Source: Mixophyes australis (taxonomy: Eukaryota; Chordata; Amphibia; Anura; Limnodynastidae). From it: DNA of 64,000 bases. Position numbers and translations under genes: made by a program. The stretch's first letter is position 1. Every line of letters begins with the position of its first letter. The notes beneath the pieces are model-generated. The model saw nothing but the letters and a program-made list of their open reading frames with translations, did no database searches and was not told where the DNA came from. The stretch spans positions 395,646,283 through 395,710,282 of the forward strand of contig JAVHZZ010000001.1 in NCBI GenBank assembly GCA_036250195.1. The letters are read 5' to 3'. Positions 25,687-37,128 of the stretch are shown piece by piece.

Positions 25687-26689
25687 ATTATTATTTTTAA
25701 TTTATAAAGAGCCACAAAGGGTCCGCAGCGCCGTACATAACATACCAAAAACAGTGAGCCATAACACAACATGATAGAGAAAGAACGAAAATGAGCAAAA
25801 ATATATACAGACACGGGTAACATGGTAATGCAAATCAAATTATTACTGGGACAATGAGTGAAAGTGATGGTAGAAATCAGCGAGAAGTAGGCCAAAGCTT
25901 AAGAAAATAGGACTAGGGAAGCAGGCCAAGAGGTACAGAGGGTGATGGAATAGTAAAAGGAGCAGACAAGGAAAGAGGGCCCTGCTCCTGAGAGCTTACA
26001 TCCTAAAGGAAAGGTGAGACACAAATAGGGTGGTACTAACTGGGGGAGAGAGTTAGGAGGAGGACTGATAGACTTGAATAAAGAAATGAGTCTTAAGGAC
26101 ACACTTGAAGCCTTTGAGAGTAGATGCTAACCTGATGGAACGTGGAAGATCGTTCCACAGCTGGGGAGCAGCCCGAGCAAAGTCCTGGAGACGAGAGTGA
26201 GAAGAGGTGATTAGTGAAGTAGTGAGGCGGCAGTCACAGGCAAAGCGGAGGGGGCGGCTAGGAGTGTAGGTAGAGATGAGATTGGAGATGTAGGGAGGGG
26301 AAGATTGACTAAGAGCTTTAAAAGTGAGGGTGAGAAGTTTAAATTTAATTCTGTAGGGTATGGGGAGCCAATGTAGAGACTGCTGGAGGGAGACAGCAGA
26401 GATAGAGCAACAGGAGAGAAAAATGAGGCGGGCAGCAGCATTGAGGATAGACTTAAGAGGATCAAGGCGAGAATCAGGTAGGCCACAGAGAAGGAGGTTA
26501 CAGTAGTCAAGGCGAGAAATTACAAGTGAGTGAACAAGGATTTTCGGAGCTTATGTGGTGAGAAAGGGGCGAATTTTGGATATATCCCGAAGGTGGAAGT
26601 AGCAGGATTTTTAGAGGGACATAATGTGAGGCGTGAAGGAGAGGGAAGAATCAAGGTCAGGGGATGAAAGATAGATTTGGGTATCATTG

Positions 26690-26690
<1 letters not shown>
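25684..26690 (-). mobile_element. LINE-tailed non-autonomous retroelement, copy 2
   Basis: Read on the minus strand it is about 1 kb long and ends in gtacggcgctgcgg then ctttataaattaaaaata, close to the LINE tail at 32214-32262 (gtacggcgccacgg ... tataaataaaaa). It shares its 3' half with the copy at 11745-12262. The minus-strand 99-residue frame at 26211-26510 has no known domain, so I treat it as non-coding. Sharing only the tail with the LINE fits a parasite of the LINE enzyme. It could also be the 3' UTR of a related, 5'-truncated LINE. Confidence 0.6.

Positions 26691-26739
<49 letters not shown>
26691..26739. repeat. (AT)n microsatellite
   Basis: AT run directly left of the inverted repeat at 26741-26994. 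Confidence 0.9.
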
Positions 26740-26740
<1 letters not shown>

Positions 26741-26741
<1 letters not shown>

Positions 26742-26994
26742 AAAACAGGGATACTCTGCACTCTCCAAACACATAATTAATGCTATATCAAGTACTGTTC
26801 TATATTAAAAACAGGGAATGTTAGTTCCACATATTGAAATATATGTTAAGCTGACCAACTCACGCCAAAGTCTTTGCGTGTCAGCTTAACATATATTGCA
26901 ATATGTGGAACTAACATTCCCTGTTTTTAATATAGAACAGTACTTGATATAGCATTAATTATGTGTTTGGAGAGTGCAGAGTATCCCTGTTTTC
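26741..26994. repeat. Near-perfect 254-bp inverted repeat
   Basis: The left arm (26741-26854, starting gaaaacagggatactctgca) is the reverse complement of the right arm (26881-26994) over 114 bp, with one mismatch that I can find. The 26-base centre includes the smaller fold cacgccaaag/tctttgcgtg. Transcribed from either strand it would form a long hairpin. It is flanked by AT runs and has no coding frame. A young fold-back transposon is most likely; a source of small RNAs is possible. Confidence 0.9.
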
Positions 26995-27080
26995 TTGTCT
27001 ATACAATGAGGTCAACCCCCTCTTGCACCCCAGTCTGTACATCGTGAGTGCAGAGGACCTATGTCTGTTTTTGTTTTTTT

Positions 27081-27125
27081 ATATATATATATATAATATA
27101 TATATATATAAATATATATATATAT
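27081..27125. repeat. (AT)n microsatellite
   Basis: AT-rich dinucleotide run broken by a few aa steps, just before the antisense SINE tail. Confidence 0.85.
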
Positions 27126-27142
27126 TGTTCGTACATTCTCGT

Positions 27143-27230
27143 ATCATCATCATTTATTTATATAGCACCACTAATTCCACAGCGCTGTACACATCAGCTG
27201 ATGCCCCATTGGAGCTTACAGTCTAAATTC
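27143..27230 (-). repeat. SINE 3' part, minus strand, left half of a split copy
   Basis: Antisense SINE tail: catcatcatttatttatata, then ccacagcgctgtaca, then gcttacagtctaaattcc. The head and core of the same copy continue at 32286-32517, on the far side of the LINE. The LINE therefore landed in the SINE's GT-rich linker. Confidence 0.75.
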
Positions 27231-28126
27231 CATAATATAGACACACACTCCACGCGAGCTCTCCACCTGGCTCCCTATTCCCGTGATTAGCCCGGCGCTT
27301 CTCCGTTGTCCTTCCCTCCTCCACCCGCCTCACTTACCTCCACTCACTCCTGTGTACAGCCCCGCCGGCGATCCTCCGAACGGCTGCCTCCCGCGGTGCC
27401 TCCTAATCGAGCCCCCGGCTCCGGCCCACTGTTCCTGCCTGGTTCACCGTCCAGCTCCGGCCCAGCTGCTTCCACCGCTTCCTCCTGGATCTCCTCATCG
27501 TCAGCTCCGTCAGCGATCCTCCATACGGCTACCTCCCGCGGTGTCTCCAAATTGAGCCCCCGGCTCCGGCCCGCTGCTCCTGCCTGGTTCACCATCCGGC
27601 TCCGGCTCAGCTGCTTCCACCGCTCCCTCCTGGATCTCTTCATCGCTGCCTCCTCTTCGCTGGCTCTCTTCTCCTCGGCGGTGTCTTCTGCCCTGGGACC
27701 CCGGCTCCGGCCCAGCGGCCTCCTCTGCTCCTACCTACCTGGCTCTCCTGGATCCTCGGCCCAGCTGCCTCCACAGGTTCCTCGGTCCTGCTGCCTCCAC
27801 AGCACTGCCTCTTCGCTCCAGCCTCATTCCCGCTGCCTGCACTCCTCTCCTGGCCTGCACGTCCGCAAGGCCTACTTCCGGTCTGAATCCCCGGTCTCAA
27901 GTGCCGTTCCCCCCATCATCCACGCCAGGCCCACCACGGTGCTCCTGACCTACGTTGATCCTGCCTGCTCTCCTCTCCTGACGTCCACCAATCTCCTGCC
28001 GTGGCTCCTCTCCTGTCTCCCACTGATGCCTCCTCCATGCTCCTGCTCCCCCCTCATCTCATCTGATGTCCTGCTCCTCACTTGAAGCCTCCTAACTCGC
28101 CACAACTTCTCCCTAGATCTGGAACT

Positions 28127-28315
28127 CCCTGGACTCTGCCTCAGCTCCCTGGAACTGTGACTCTGCCTCAGCTGCCTGGAACTGTGACTCTGCCTCACCC
28201 CCTCAGCTCCCTGGAACTGTGACTCTGCCTCACCCCCTCAGCTCCCTGGAATTGTGACTCTGCCTCACCCCCTCAGCTCCCTGGAACTGTGACTCTGCCT
28301 CACCCCCTCAGCTTG
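28127..28315 (+). repeat. 35-bp tandem repeat in the LINE leader
   Basis: About five copies of a unit containing ctccctggaactgtgactct. Tandem repeats in the 5' leader of LINEs often carry promoter elements; here that is only a possibility. Confidence 0.85.
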
Positions 28316-28870
28316 GACCTCGTCTTCGTCCTGCTCCCAAGCAACTCTAGGTATCATCTCACTACTTTGCTCCACTGAACCGTCTTTCTCACAGTGACTC
28401 TCCTTCATCCCCTTGGATCATCTCCGTTGCCTGCACCTTGGACTCGATTGGTACCTGTTACTATTCTACCTGACTATTTTATATGCCATTATTTTGTTTC
28501 TACTGATTTTATACTTACCACTAACTACCTTTTAACTGTTAATTATTCTTGCCTATTTCCATTGTCCTCATCATCTCTCTCTCTGTCGTTCCATGCCTTC
28601 CACGCCCTAATTGGTTATTGTCCTCCATCTTGCTATTGTCTCGCTGCTATTATTCTTTCCTGCTCTCCTCACTATCTTATCCGCTGTCCTCATTATCTTA
28701 CTGTTCTGTCATTATTCTTACCTGTTCTCATCGTCCTTACCTCACTGTACTGTTCTTCCACGCCCTAATTCGTTATTGTCTTCCACCTTGTCATTGTTTT
28801 CCTGCCATTGTTCTGACCTGTTTTTCATTGTCCCCATTATCTCGCTGCTCTGTTACTCTCTCTCCCCACT

Positions 28871-31824
28871 ATGCCTCCCCGCTCTCACCCCATACCCATA
28901 CTCTCCCCCCGCCCTACCTCTCCCACCCCTCCCCGCCCTCCCCCGTGCGTTGCTCATCTTGTTAACCTCATCCCCATCTCCCCCCTCTCCTCTCCCCCCT
29001 TCTCCTGTGCCCTCTGGAATGCCAGATCTGTCCGCAACAAGCTGACTGCTATCCACGACCTTTTTCTATCCAACTCCTTTAACCTTCTTGCAATCACTGA
29101 AACCTGGCTCTCCGATTCTGACACTGCCTCCCCCGCTGCCCTCTCCTATGGTGGCCTCTCCTTCACCCACTCCGCCAGGCCTGGGGCACACCCAGGCGGT
29201 GGAGTGGGCCTCCTCCTTTCCTCCACCTGTACGTTTCGTGTCATTCCCCCTGAACCCTCCCTCTCCTTCTCCTCCTTTGAAGCCCACTCCATCCGCCTCT
29301 TCTACCCCATCCACCTCCGCGTCACTGTCATCTACCGCCCCCCCGGCCCCACCTCCCTCTTCCTCGACAACTTTGCTGCCTGGCTTCCTCACCACCTCTC
29401 CTCCGACCTCCCCTCGATCATTCTCGGTGACTTTAACTTCCCCATCGACAACCCCACCGACCCTGCTTCCAGCAAACTGCTCACCCTCTCTTCCTCCCTT
29501 GGTCTCACCCAATGGACCTCCTCCTCTACCCACTGCCTTGGTCACTCCCTTGATCTTGTCTTCTCCTATCTATGTAGTCTCTCTGACTTCTCCATCTCTC
29601 CCTTTCCCCTTTCCGACCACCATCTCCTCTCCTTTTCTCTCTCCTCTTCTCCTGCTCCCCTCCCCCTGCCCAAACCTACTCTGTCCATACGCAACCTCAA
29701 CGCTCTTGACCCTGCCTCTCTGTCCTCCTCTCTCGATACCCTCCTTTCACCCCTTTCCTCCCAGGCCTGCCCCAACCAGGCGGTCTTCCTCTACAATCAC
29801 ACCCTCACCTCCGCTCTGGATGCAGTCGCCCCTGCCCACTCCGTCCACCCCCGCTGCTCCAAACCTCAACCCTGGCACTCCAAATTTACCCGCTTCCTCC
29901 AAAAATGCCCACGTACCGCCGAACGTCACTGGAGAAAATCCCGCTCCCTGGCGGACTTCCTCCACTTTAAATTCATTCTTTCATCCTACAGCTCTGCCCT
30001 CTCACTCGCCAAACAATCTTTCTTTAAATCCCTCATCTCCTCCCAGTCCACTAACCCCCGCCGCCTCTTCGCCACCTTCAGCACTCTCCTGGCCCCCTCC
30101 CCCCCCCCCACCCCCTCCTCCCTGACTGCCTCCGACTTCGCCTCTTTCTTCACCTCTAAAATCGAGGCCATCCGACTCGAAATCTCCTCCTCCACTCTCC
30201 CTTCCACCCCTCCCACTCTTCCGTCCTCCCCCCCAACCACCTTCCCCTCCACTCCTTCCGCCCCACCACGGGTGAGGAAGTCCACTCTCTCATTTCATCC
30301 TCCCCCCCCACTACCTGTCCCCTGGATCCTATCCCCTCCCACCTTCTTCGCTCCCTTTCCCCCACCACCTGCTCCCACCTCGCTCACCTATTTAATCTCT
30401 CCCTCTCCACTGGCATCTTCCCCTCCTCCTTCAAACATGCTCTCGTATCCCCCATTCTTAAGAAACCTAATCTCGTTCCCACTTCTCTCTCGAACTATCG
30501 CCCCATATCTCTTCTCCCTTTTGCCTCCAAAATTCTCGAAAGGCTTGTCTGCAGCCGTCTCACCTCCTACCTTTCTGAACACTCCCTCCTTGATCCTCTC
30601 CAGTCTGGCTTCCGCCCCCTTCACTCCACTGAAACTGCCCTGGCTAAAGTCACCAACGACCTCCTCTCTGCTAAAGCCAGCGGCCACTTCTCCCTTCTCA
30701 TCCTCCTTGACCTCTCTGCAGCCTTCGACACCGTTGACCACCCCCTCCTCCTCCACACCCTCCAGTCTCTCGGCTTCTCCGGCCCAGTCCTGTCCTGGTT
30801 CACCTCTTACCTTGCTGACCGATCCTTCTGTGTCACCACCTCTGGGTCTCTCTCCCCCCCGTCCACCCTTCCTGTCGGGGTCCCTCAGGGCTCTGTTCTT
30901 GGACCATTGCTCTTCTCTCTATACACCTCTTCCCTGGGTCAACTCATCAGCTCCTTCGGCTTTAACTACCACCTTTACGCTGACGACACTCAACTATACC
31001 TCTCCTCTCCTGATCTCTCTCCCTCCCTCCTCTCTAAAGTGTCCGCCTGCCTCTCTGCCATCTCCTCCTGGATGTCCTCCCGATTCCTCAAACTTAACCT
31101 CGCCAAAACTGAGCTCATAGTTTTTCCTCCCTCTCATACCTCATCCCCTTCTGACCTCTCCATCACTGTCGACAACTCCTCTATCTCCCCTGTCCCCCAA
31201 CTTCGCTGCCTTTGTGTCATCCTCGACTCCTCTCTCTCCTTTTGCCCCCACATCCTCTCTCTTGCTAAATCCTGCCGCTTCCAGCTGCGTAACATCGCTC
31301 GCATTCGGCCCTTCCTCTCCCAAGATGCCACCAAATGTCTCATCCACTCTCTGATCATCTCCCGCCTAGACTACTGCAACCTCCTCCTCACTGGCCTCCC
31401 CCACTCTCATCTTGCTCCCCTTCGATCTGTTCTTAACGCTGCTGCTAGACTTATTTTCCTTTCTCGCCGCACCTCTTCTGTCTCCCCCCTCTATCTAGCC
31501 CTTCACTGGCTCCCATTCCCCTTCAGAATCCTCTTTAAACTCCTCACACTCACATACAAGGCCCTCGCCAACTCCACTGCGCCCTACATCTCCACCCTCC
31601 TCTCTATACACACTCCATCCCGCCCTCTCCGTTCTGCCTCTGATCGTCGCCTCTCTTCCCCCCTTATTACCTCCTCCCACGCGCGTATCCAAGACTTCGC
31701 CCGCGCTGCCCCCCTCCACTGGAACAAGCTCCCTCCCTCCATCAGAACTTCCCCTAATCTGTCCAGTTTTAAACGGGCTTTAAAAACCCACCTTTTTCTT
31801 AAAGCCTTTCAGTCTCCCACTTAA
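28871..31824 (+). pseudogene. LINE ORF2: endonuclease and reverse transcriptase, one frameshift
   Basis: Encodes the enzyme that nicks target DNA and copies LINE RNA at the nick. The APE-type endonuclease comes first: WNARSVRNK (about 29014), ITETWLSD, GDFN (about 29426) and SDHHLL (about 29616) all keep their key residues. The reverse transcriptase has [13 protein letters not shown] (motif A, about 30706), [10 protein letters not shown] (motif B) and YADD (30976-30987), followed by the usual CR1/L2 C-terminal region with RLDYCN. The first part reads in the frame of 28871 to about 30190-30268. From there to the stop at 31824 the open frame is a different one, so one small indel in a C-rich stretch separates the enzymes. 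No other stop was found. Start at 28871 is the first ATG of the open frame and is not certain. Confidence 0.85.
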
Positions 31825-32285
31825 CTCCCTACCTTTTCCGCTGCCTCTCCTCCTTCTTTCCCCTTCCCCGCCCCTGCCCCCCTATTCTCCCTCTCTCCCC
31901 TGCGTCTCTTTGTCTGTCCACCCCTTCCCTTAGATTGTACGCTCCTCTGAGCAGGGCCACCTCTCCTCCTGTTTCCACCACTTCTAACTCTGCTCTCCAG
32001 CTACTTTGCCCTCCTCCTCGACGACCCTCCTCCCCCCGTCCCCTCTGGGGGTCTCACTGTCTTCCGCCCCCTCCTTCTTGGGCTCCGTTGTTTGCCAATC
32101 CTCCCTCCCCCTTTCCCCACCCTCTCTAGCTGTGCATTGAGCTTACTGAGTTACTGTGCTTACTGTTTACTGTACTGTGCTGTCTCACCTTGTATTGTAA
32201 TTCGTTTTGTCCCTGTACGGCGCCACGGACACCTTGTGGCGCCCTATAAATAAAAATTAATAATAAAAATCAATAATAATAATAA
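31825..32285 (+). other. LINE 3' UTR with the tail shared by SINEs
   Basis: Contains ttagattgtacgctcctctg (31932), parallel to gactgtaagctcc in the SINE, and ends gtacggcgccacgg ... gtggcgccctataaat (32216-32250). In CR1/L2-type LINEs the 3' end is what the reverse transcriptase recognises, so this block is the probable recognition signal. Confidence 0.7.
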
Positions 32286-32517
32286 ACACTCACACACAGA
32301 CACAGACAGACAGAGAGGGAGAGATTAGGGTCAATTTTGATACCATCCAATTAACCTATCAGTATGTTTTTGGAGTGTGGGAGGAAACCGGAGCACCCGG
32401 AGGAAACCCACGCAAACACAGGGAGAACATACAAACTCCACACAGATAAGGCCATGGTCGGGAATCGAACTCATGACTCCAGTGCTGTGAGGCAGAAGTG
32501 CTAGCTACTAGGCCACT
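32286..32517 (-). repeat. SINE head and core, minus strand, right half of split copy
   Basis: Antisense of the SINE head: gtgtgggaggaaaccggagc, cacgcaaacacagggagaac, tcgggaatcgaactcatgac and gaggcagaagtgctagctac. The A- and B-box regions lie at the right end. It continues the tail at 27143-27230. Confidence 0.8.
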
Positions 32518-32778
32518 CATAGATATATTTAGATATGTTTTTATTTTTTCTCCACTCCCTTCTCCCAGCCACCAGAATTATTCATCAGATTGAAATTGTA
32601 ACTCAATGTATCCAGTCGCTTATAATTGGCCAGTGGTGGTGACCAATTAGAAGCAGGTAGTATGACCTCTCAGACGGGGGTGCTCTGCCATCATAACAAT
32701 GCAGGAGGAGGAAGGACATTACTGTTACTGATCAACATCTTATTGGGCATTACTGCTGCAAATAGGCATCTTACCAGC

Positions 32779-33105
32779 CAGGGCTTGATTAAGGGTTCAG
32801 GCCGCCCTAGGCTAATACGCTCGTAGCACCTCCTCGCCTTCTACACCAGGTTAATACGAGATAGGTAAAAATGAACCCCCCACCAATGTTTATGTTCCCA
32901 TGTTTTCGAAACTCAAGCGCTCTCCCAAGGTTGGCTCATTGTCTTCAGCCTTTATAATGGGAATATGTCAAGATTGAAACCTTACCTTTTTCTTTTGTTT
33001 TATTTTTATTTTGGAAAACAACTAAAAAATTTTGCCACCCCCCCCCCCCCCCCTTCCCAGATGCTTCACACCCTAGGTTGCAGCCTATTGGATAATCAGA
33101 CCCTG
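32779..33105. mobile_element. hAT-like non-autonomous element, 327 bp
   Basis: Begins cagggcttgattaaggg and ends with the near-inverse ggataatcagaccctg. It is flanked by a perfect 8-bp duplication, ttaccagc (32771-32778 and 33106-33113), the hallmark of hAT insertion. A long C run (about 33041-33052) lies inside. It is non-coding. Confidence 0.85.
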
Positions 33106-33311
33106 TTACCAGCCAGTACTATCTTATTGGGCATTGTCACTGGTATATTCCACCTTGCTGCCATATGCAGCATATTGCAGCTGCACAGGTTGTCCTGTTG
33201 GACAGGAGGTCGTAAAATAAATGTAGGAAAGCACTGTAAAATCATGTACTCAGCCCTGTTCCCTTCTGCTCTGGCACTCCAATACTTTATTAGTATTAGG
33301 AATCATGTATT

Positions 33312-33660
33312 GGGCAGCACGGTGGCTTTGTGGTTAGCACTTCTGCCTCACAGCACTGGGGTCATGAGTTTAATTCCCATCCATGGCCTTATCTGTGTGG
33401 AGTTTGTATGTTCTCCCCGTGTTTGCATGGGTTTCCTCCGGGTGCTCCGGTTTCCTCCCACACTCCAAAAACATACTGGTAGGTTAAATGGCTGCTATCA
33501 AAATTGACCCTAGTCTCTCTCTCTCTCTGTCTGTGTGTGTGTGCATGTTAGGGAATTTAGCCTGTAAGCCCCAATGGGGCAGGGACTGATGTGAGTGAGT
33601 TCGCTGTACAGCGCTGCGGAATCAGTGGCGCTATATAAATAAATGGTGAAGATGATGCTG
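33312..33660 (+). repeat. tRNA-derived SINE, near full length
   Basis: Best-preserved copy with 21922-22268: gggcagcacggtggc head, gagtttaattccc B-box-like block, ttctccccgtgtttgcatgg core, a (CT)n-(GT)n linker, and the gcgctatataaataaatggt tail. Confidence 0.85.
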
Positions 33661-34007
33661 TTTTTAGATGCAGCTCTGGCCACATCAGGTCCTAGTTGCT
33701 TAGGAGCCTGAAATGTCATGACAGAACTATGGCAGCACCAGGGCATTAATACATGATTGTTAATCTTCCATATTTTTTTCTTTTCTTTGCCACCTGCCTA
33801 ATTAGAGTAACAATGCTTCTACACTCATATAAGGTAACATATCTGGGCATTTTAGGGCCAATAGAGTCCATAGATTAACTGCCAGTACCATTCCTCAAAC
33901 TGGCAACACACCGATATTGGCATGTTGGCGAGTGTGCAGACCAATAAAGATCAATATGCCTATGAATTATATGTACAAAACCAGACCAATTATTTTTAGC
34001 ATGTTCG

Positions 34008-34435
34008 CAGGCCCGGCGCTCCCATTAGGCAAGGTTAGGCAATTGCCGGGCTCTGCAGGGCGCCTCGAAATCGGAAATCCACGGGGAGGAGAGGAGGGAA
34101 GGGGCTATGAATCTTACCTGCATGAAGCTGCTCCTCTCTGCTCTGTCTTCTCCCCTCCGCTCACTGACAGTGACAGACCGTGATGATGTCATCATCATGG
34201 CCCGACAGTGTCTGTGAGTGGAGGGGAGAAGACAGAGCAGAGAGGAGCAGCTTCATGCAGGTAAGTTAAAGAAAGACATGAGGAGGGGAGCTGAGGAGAG
34301 GGAAGCGCAGCGGCGATTTTTAAAGGGGGGTGGCGGCGATTTTTAATGGGGGGGGGGGCGATTTTCACACAGGTAGGGGGGGGTGGCGATTTTCACACTG
34401 TGCCTAGGGCGCCAAGGACCCTAGCACCGGCGCTG
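34008..34435. mobile_element. hAT-like element with large internal palindrome
   Basis: Starts caggcccggcgct and ends agcaccggcgctg. The 8-bp flanks catgttcg (34000-34007) and catgctcg (34436-34443) differ at one position. Inside, 34113-34265 is an inverted repeat with arms of about 60 bp, from cttacctgcatgaagctgct to its inverse agcagcttcatgcaggtaag. G-rich runs follow (34321-34382). No protein is encoded. Confidence 0.8.
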
Positions 34436-34443
34436 CATGCTCG

Positions 34444-35109
34444 TAAATCTGGTTGGGTGACCTTTATCATATCATTTGTCACCCATACTCACAGGTCCCA
34501 ATATAAACCTGAGACCTGAATGGCCAGATTGCATCCAAATTAGAAAGTGATTGTCCTGAATGCTCAGTCTGAGCATGAGGATTGTCCTGTGTGTGGTTGA
34601 ATTAAGGGTTAGGCATCAAAACTCATTTGAAATAAAAACAGGTGTGTTATATTATATAATGCGTACAACAACATTCCACAGTTCCATGCAAATCAATAGT
34701 AAGATCAGTCTAACAAGTTTGTTGCCTATGATTCATCAACATTGTACTGTGCTGCAGTCTTCTAATTAATAAAGAAGAAACACCTATCACTTTAGTTTAA
34801 TTTGTCAATTTGTAAAACAAGTGACAAGCCCACAAGACGGTTGTGATTTTTAAATCAGAGTTTACCACTTCTAATAGATGTGACAACTGTGTTTATTCTG
34901 CAAATATTTTTCTGAGAAGCAATATTGTACCACAATAAAAGTAAATTGTATATTTAATGTTAAACAGGATGACTACCCTTGTTCAATGAGAACTAATTAG
35001 ATGTAGGTTCATGCTTGTGTTAGTTTAGTAACAAGTTTTACATGAGCAGTGTTTTTTCTGGTTTGGCTGCTTTCCAGTTATGACTAACAGCACAATAGTA
35101 GTAAAAGGA

Positions 35110-35163
<54 letters not shown>

Positions 35164-36432
35164 TACACATAGAGAAAAAAACGTTCATATAATAAGAGAA
35201 TTTACCATTTGTAACTGTACACGATCTTGTCTTCACAGTTATAACAATGAAATCTCATTAGTCATATGATCTGCCACTTAGTAAGATGCAAGTTATATTT
35301 TCAGGGGTATTTTTTGTTTAAGGTTTAATGGTTCTTAAAAACGATATAACATTTATAAATGTGATTTATTTAGACTTTTTTTTTTAATAATATCCTATTT
35401 ATTTAGTTACACTTTTAAAGACAGAAGTGTAAATATCACCCATTTTGTGAGTAAAAAATTAGTCTGCTTTGGAATTTCCTATTTATTTTTTAACATAACT
35501 AGATTTAATTTAAATAGTTGATGTCGTGCAAGTTTTTTTATATCGATTAATTGAGTCCCAGTTAATTCAATCAAAGTGAGAGTAAGGAATCTCATCCCAG
35601 ACAAATGTTTCCCTTTGGAAATGTTTCACGTTGACATGTCTGTAAATATCTGTTGGAACTGCAGCATTGTTCATCTCTGCTAATGTAAAATGAAGCATCT
35701 CTGTTAACATCAGCGTAAGACACAGAAATGCGAAATTTCATTAAAAACTGCATAACACATACTTGTAATTATCCACAAGGTTGCCGAGCATCAGTAAATT
35801 TGCTAATGGCCTGTGAAATGTTTAGCATTTTTATTAATCAGTAAGACAAAAGTAAAATGTTATTGATACTAGTGTATTCCATATAGGAGTACAAAACCAA
35901 TTATTTGGAAAAATTGAAATCTCCCTAATCATATTTCTCCTCTTGATGCGGCTACTACATTCACTTTTGGAGAAATTATGGGTTACCCAAATGATGTCAG
36001 TCTTTAAGATGAGAAGATAAAAATGTGTCAATAAAATTATTTGTGAAGGTTGGCAATACTAAACCAATCAATAAATTTGTCTCAGCCTTAGTAATATAAT
36101 TTCAGAATCATCTCTAGTCAAGTCATCCATTCATCTGTCTGAGTATACCACTACATTTACATGTTGACACATAGCATACCATCAGCGTACAGACTGAGCA
36201 ATGCATATTTTGGCACTAAAGGTATCTATAGAAGTTCGGATTTGGGACTCCGATACCGCCCAAAGGGTGCGCTTATTGTTTTGTATTTCCTGTCCCTGAC
36301 TATGAGCTTTGTATCTGTTTTGACCTCTACCTGTTGCTAGACTATGATTTTGGCCTGTTGATCTGGTTTTGCCTATTTGGTCCAGTTCACTCTTGCTAGA
36401 TTGACATGCTTCTATCAAGTTTGTTTAACAAT

Positions 36433-36435
<3 letters not shown>
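34444..36435. other. No gene; AT-rich with (AT)n at 35112-35158
   Basis: About 2 kb of AT-rich sequence. Apart from the AT microsatellite no repeat or conserved frame was recognised. Confidence 0.5.

Positions 36436-36481
<46 letters not shown>
36436..36481. repeat. (AT)n microsatellite
   Basis: AT run that provides the A|T context directly before the Helitron-like 5' end at 36482. Confidence 0.9.
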
Positions 36482-36484
<3 letters not shown>

Positions 36485-36899
36485 ATAATATAAATGTCTA
36501 GTGGCGTGTGTTAGTCTGTCTGTGTGTGTGTGTAAAAAATAAAACCAAGCTGCAGCGCCACCTGCTGGGCAGAGTTATACACTGACCTACTAAATTCTTA
36601 GTGTGTGTGGAAAAAAAAATTCAGAAAGGGCTGAAATTTGGTATACTAAGATGTTTTTAATTTGTTAATTTAATTTGTTAATTGTTAAAAGTGTTTATAA
36701 AGATTTAAAAAATATATATATATATTTCTTGAAGGAGAAGTGACAGTTGGGAGTGGTTGGTGGTTGCCGGGGGTGACAGTGGGGAGTGGTTGGTGGTTGA
36801 GGCCTGGGCTATGGCCCAAATGCATGACAAGAACCTTTTTAACACCTTAAGTAGCTTGATTTGACTAGAATGCATGAGTATCATGCACGGGTTAACTTG
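36482..36899 (+). mobile_element. Helitron-like non-autonomous element, copy 1
   Basis: Begins with TC (tctataatataaatgtctag) after an A. It ends with a 7-bp-stem hairpin, tgcatgagtatcatgca (36871-36887), then cgggttaacttg followed by T. A TC start and a hairpin about 10 bases before the terminus are Helitron features. The last four bases are cttg where the canonical end is CTRR. The minus-strand copy at 62231-62739 shares both ends. No Rep/helicase is encoded. Confidence 0.6.
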
Positions 36900-37128
36900 T
36901 ATGTATATATATACATATACACACACACACTATATGAACAAAAAAATTCGGATGCTTGACTATTACACCAACAGTGGCTGTAATGACATTGTATTCAAAT
37001 ACATATACTTTAATATGGAACAGGTTCCCCTTTTGCACCGATCACAGCTTCCACTCTTCTTGGAAGATTTTCCACAAGATGTTGCAGGACTTCTATGACA
37101 ATTTGTGTACATTCATTCTGTAGAGCAT

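Larger units (their letters stand above)
27251..32285 (+). mobile_element. CR1/L2-type LINE, near full length
   Basis: A retrotransposon of about 5 kb: a very C-rich leader (27251-28870), ORF2 with endonuclease and reverse transcriptase (28871-31824), and a 3' UTR ending cctataaataaaaattaata plus a short AAT-rich tail. It sits inside an antisense SINE, with acacac-type sequence at both junctions that probably hides a short target duplication. No ORF1 with a recognisable domain was found; the Ser/Pro-rich frame at 27306-28085 looks like compositional bias. Length and the single visible break in ORF2 suggest a fairly recent insertion. Confidence 0.85.

Noticed and set aside
27306..28085. A 259-codon frame as LINE ORF1 or a host gene
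   Set aside because: It is Ser/Pro/Leu-rich because of C-rich sequence; I see no coiled coil, zinc knuckle or RNA-binding domain, and overlapping frames are equally open.
28853..31719. Minus-strand Glu/Gly/Arg-rich frames
   Set aside because: They are antisense shadows of the LINE ORF2 caused by its C-rich codons.
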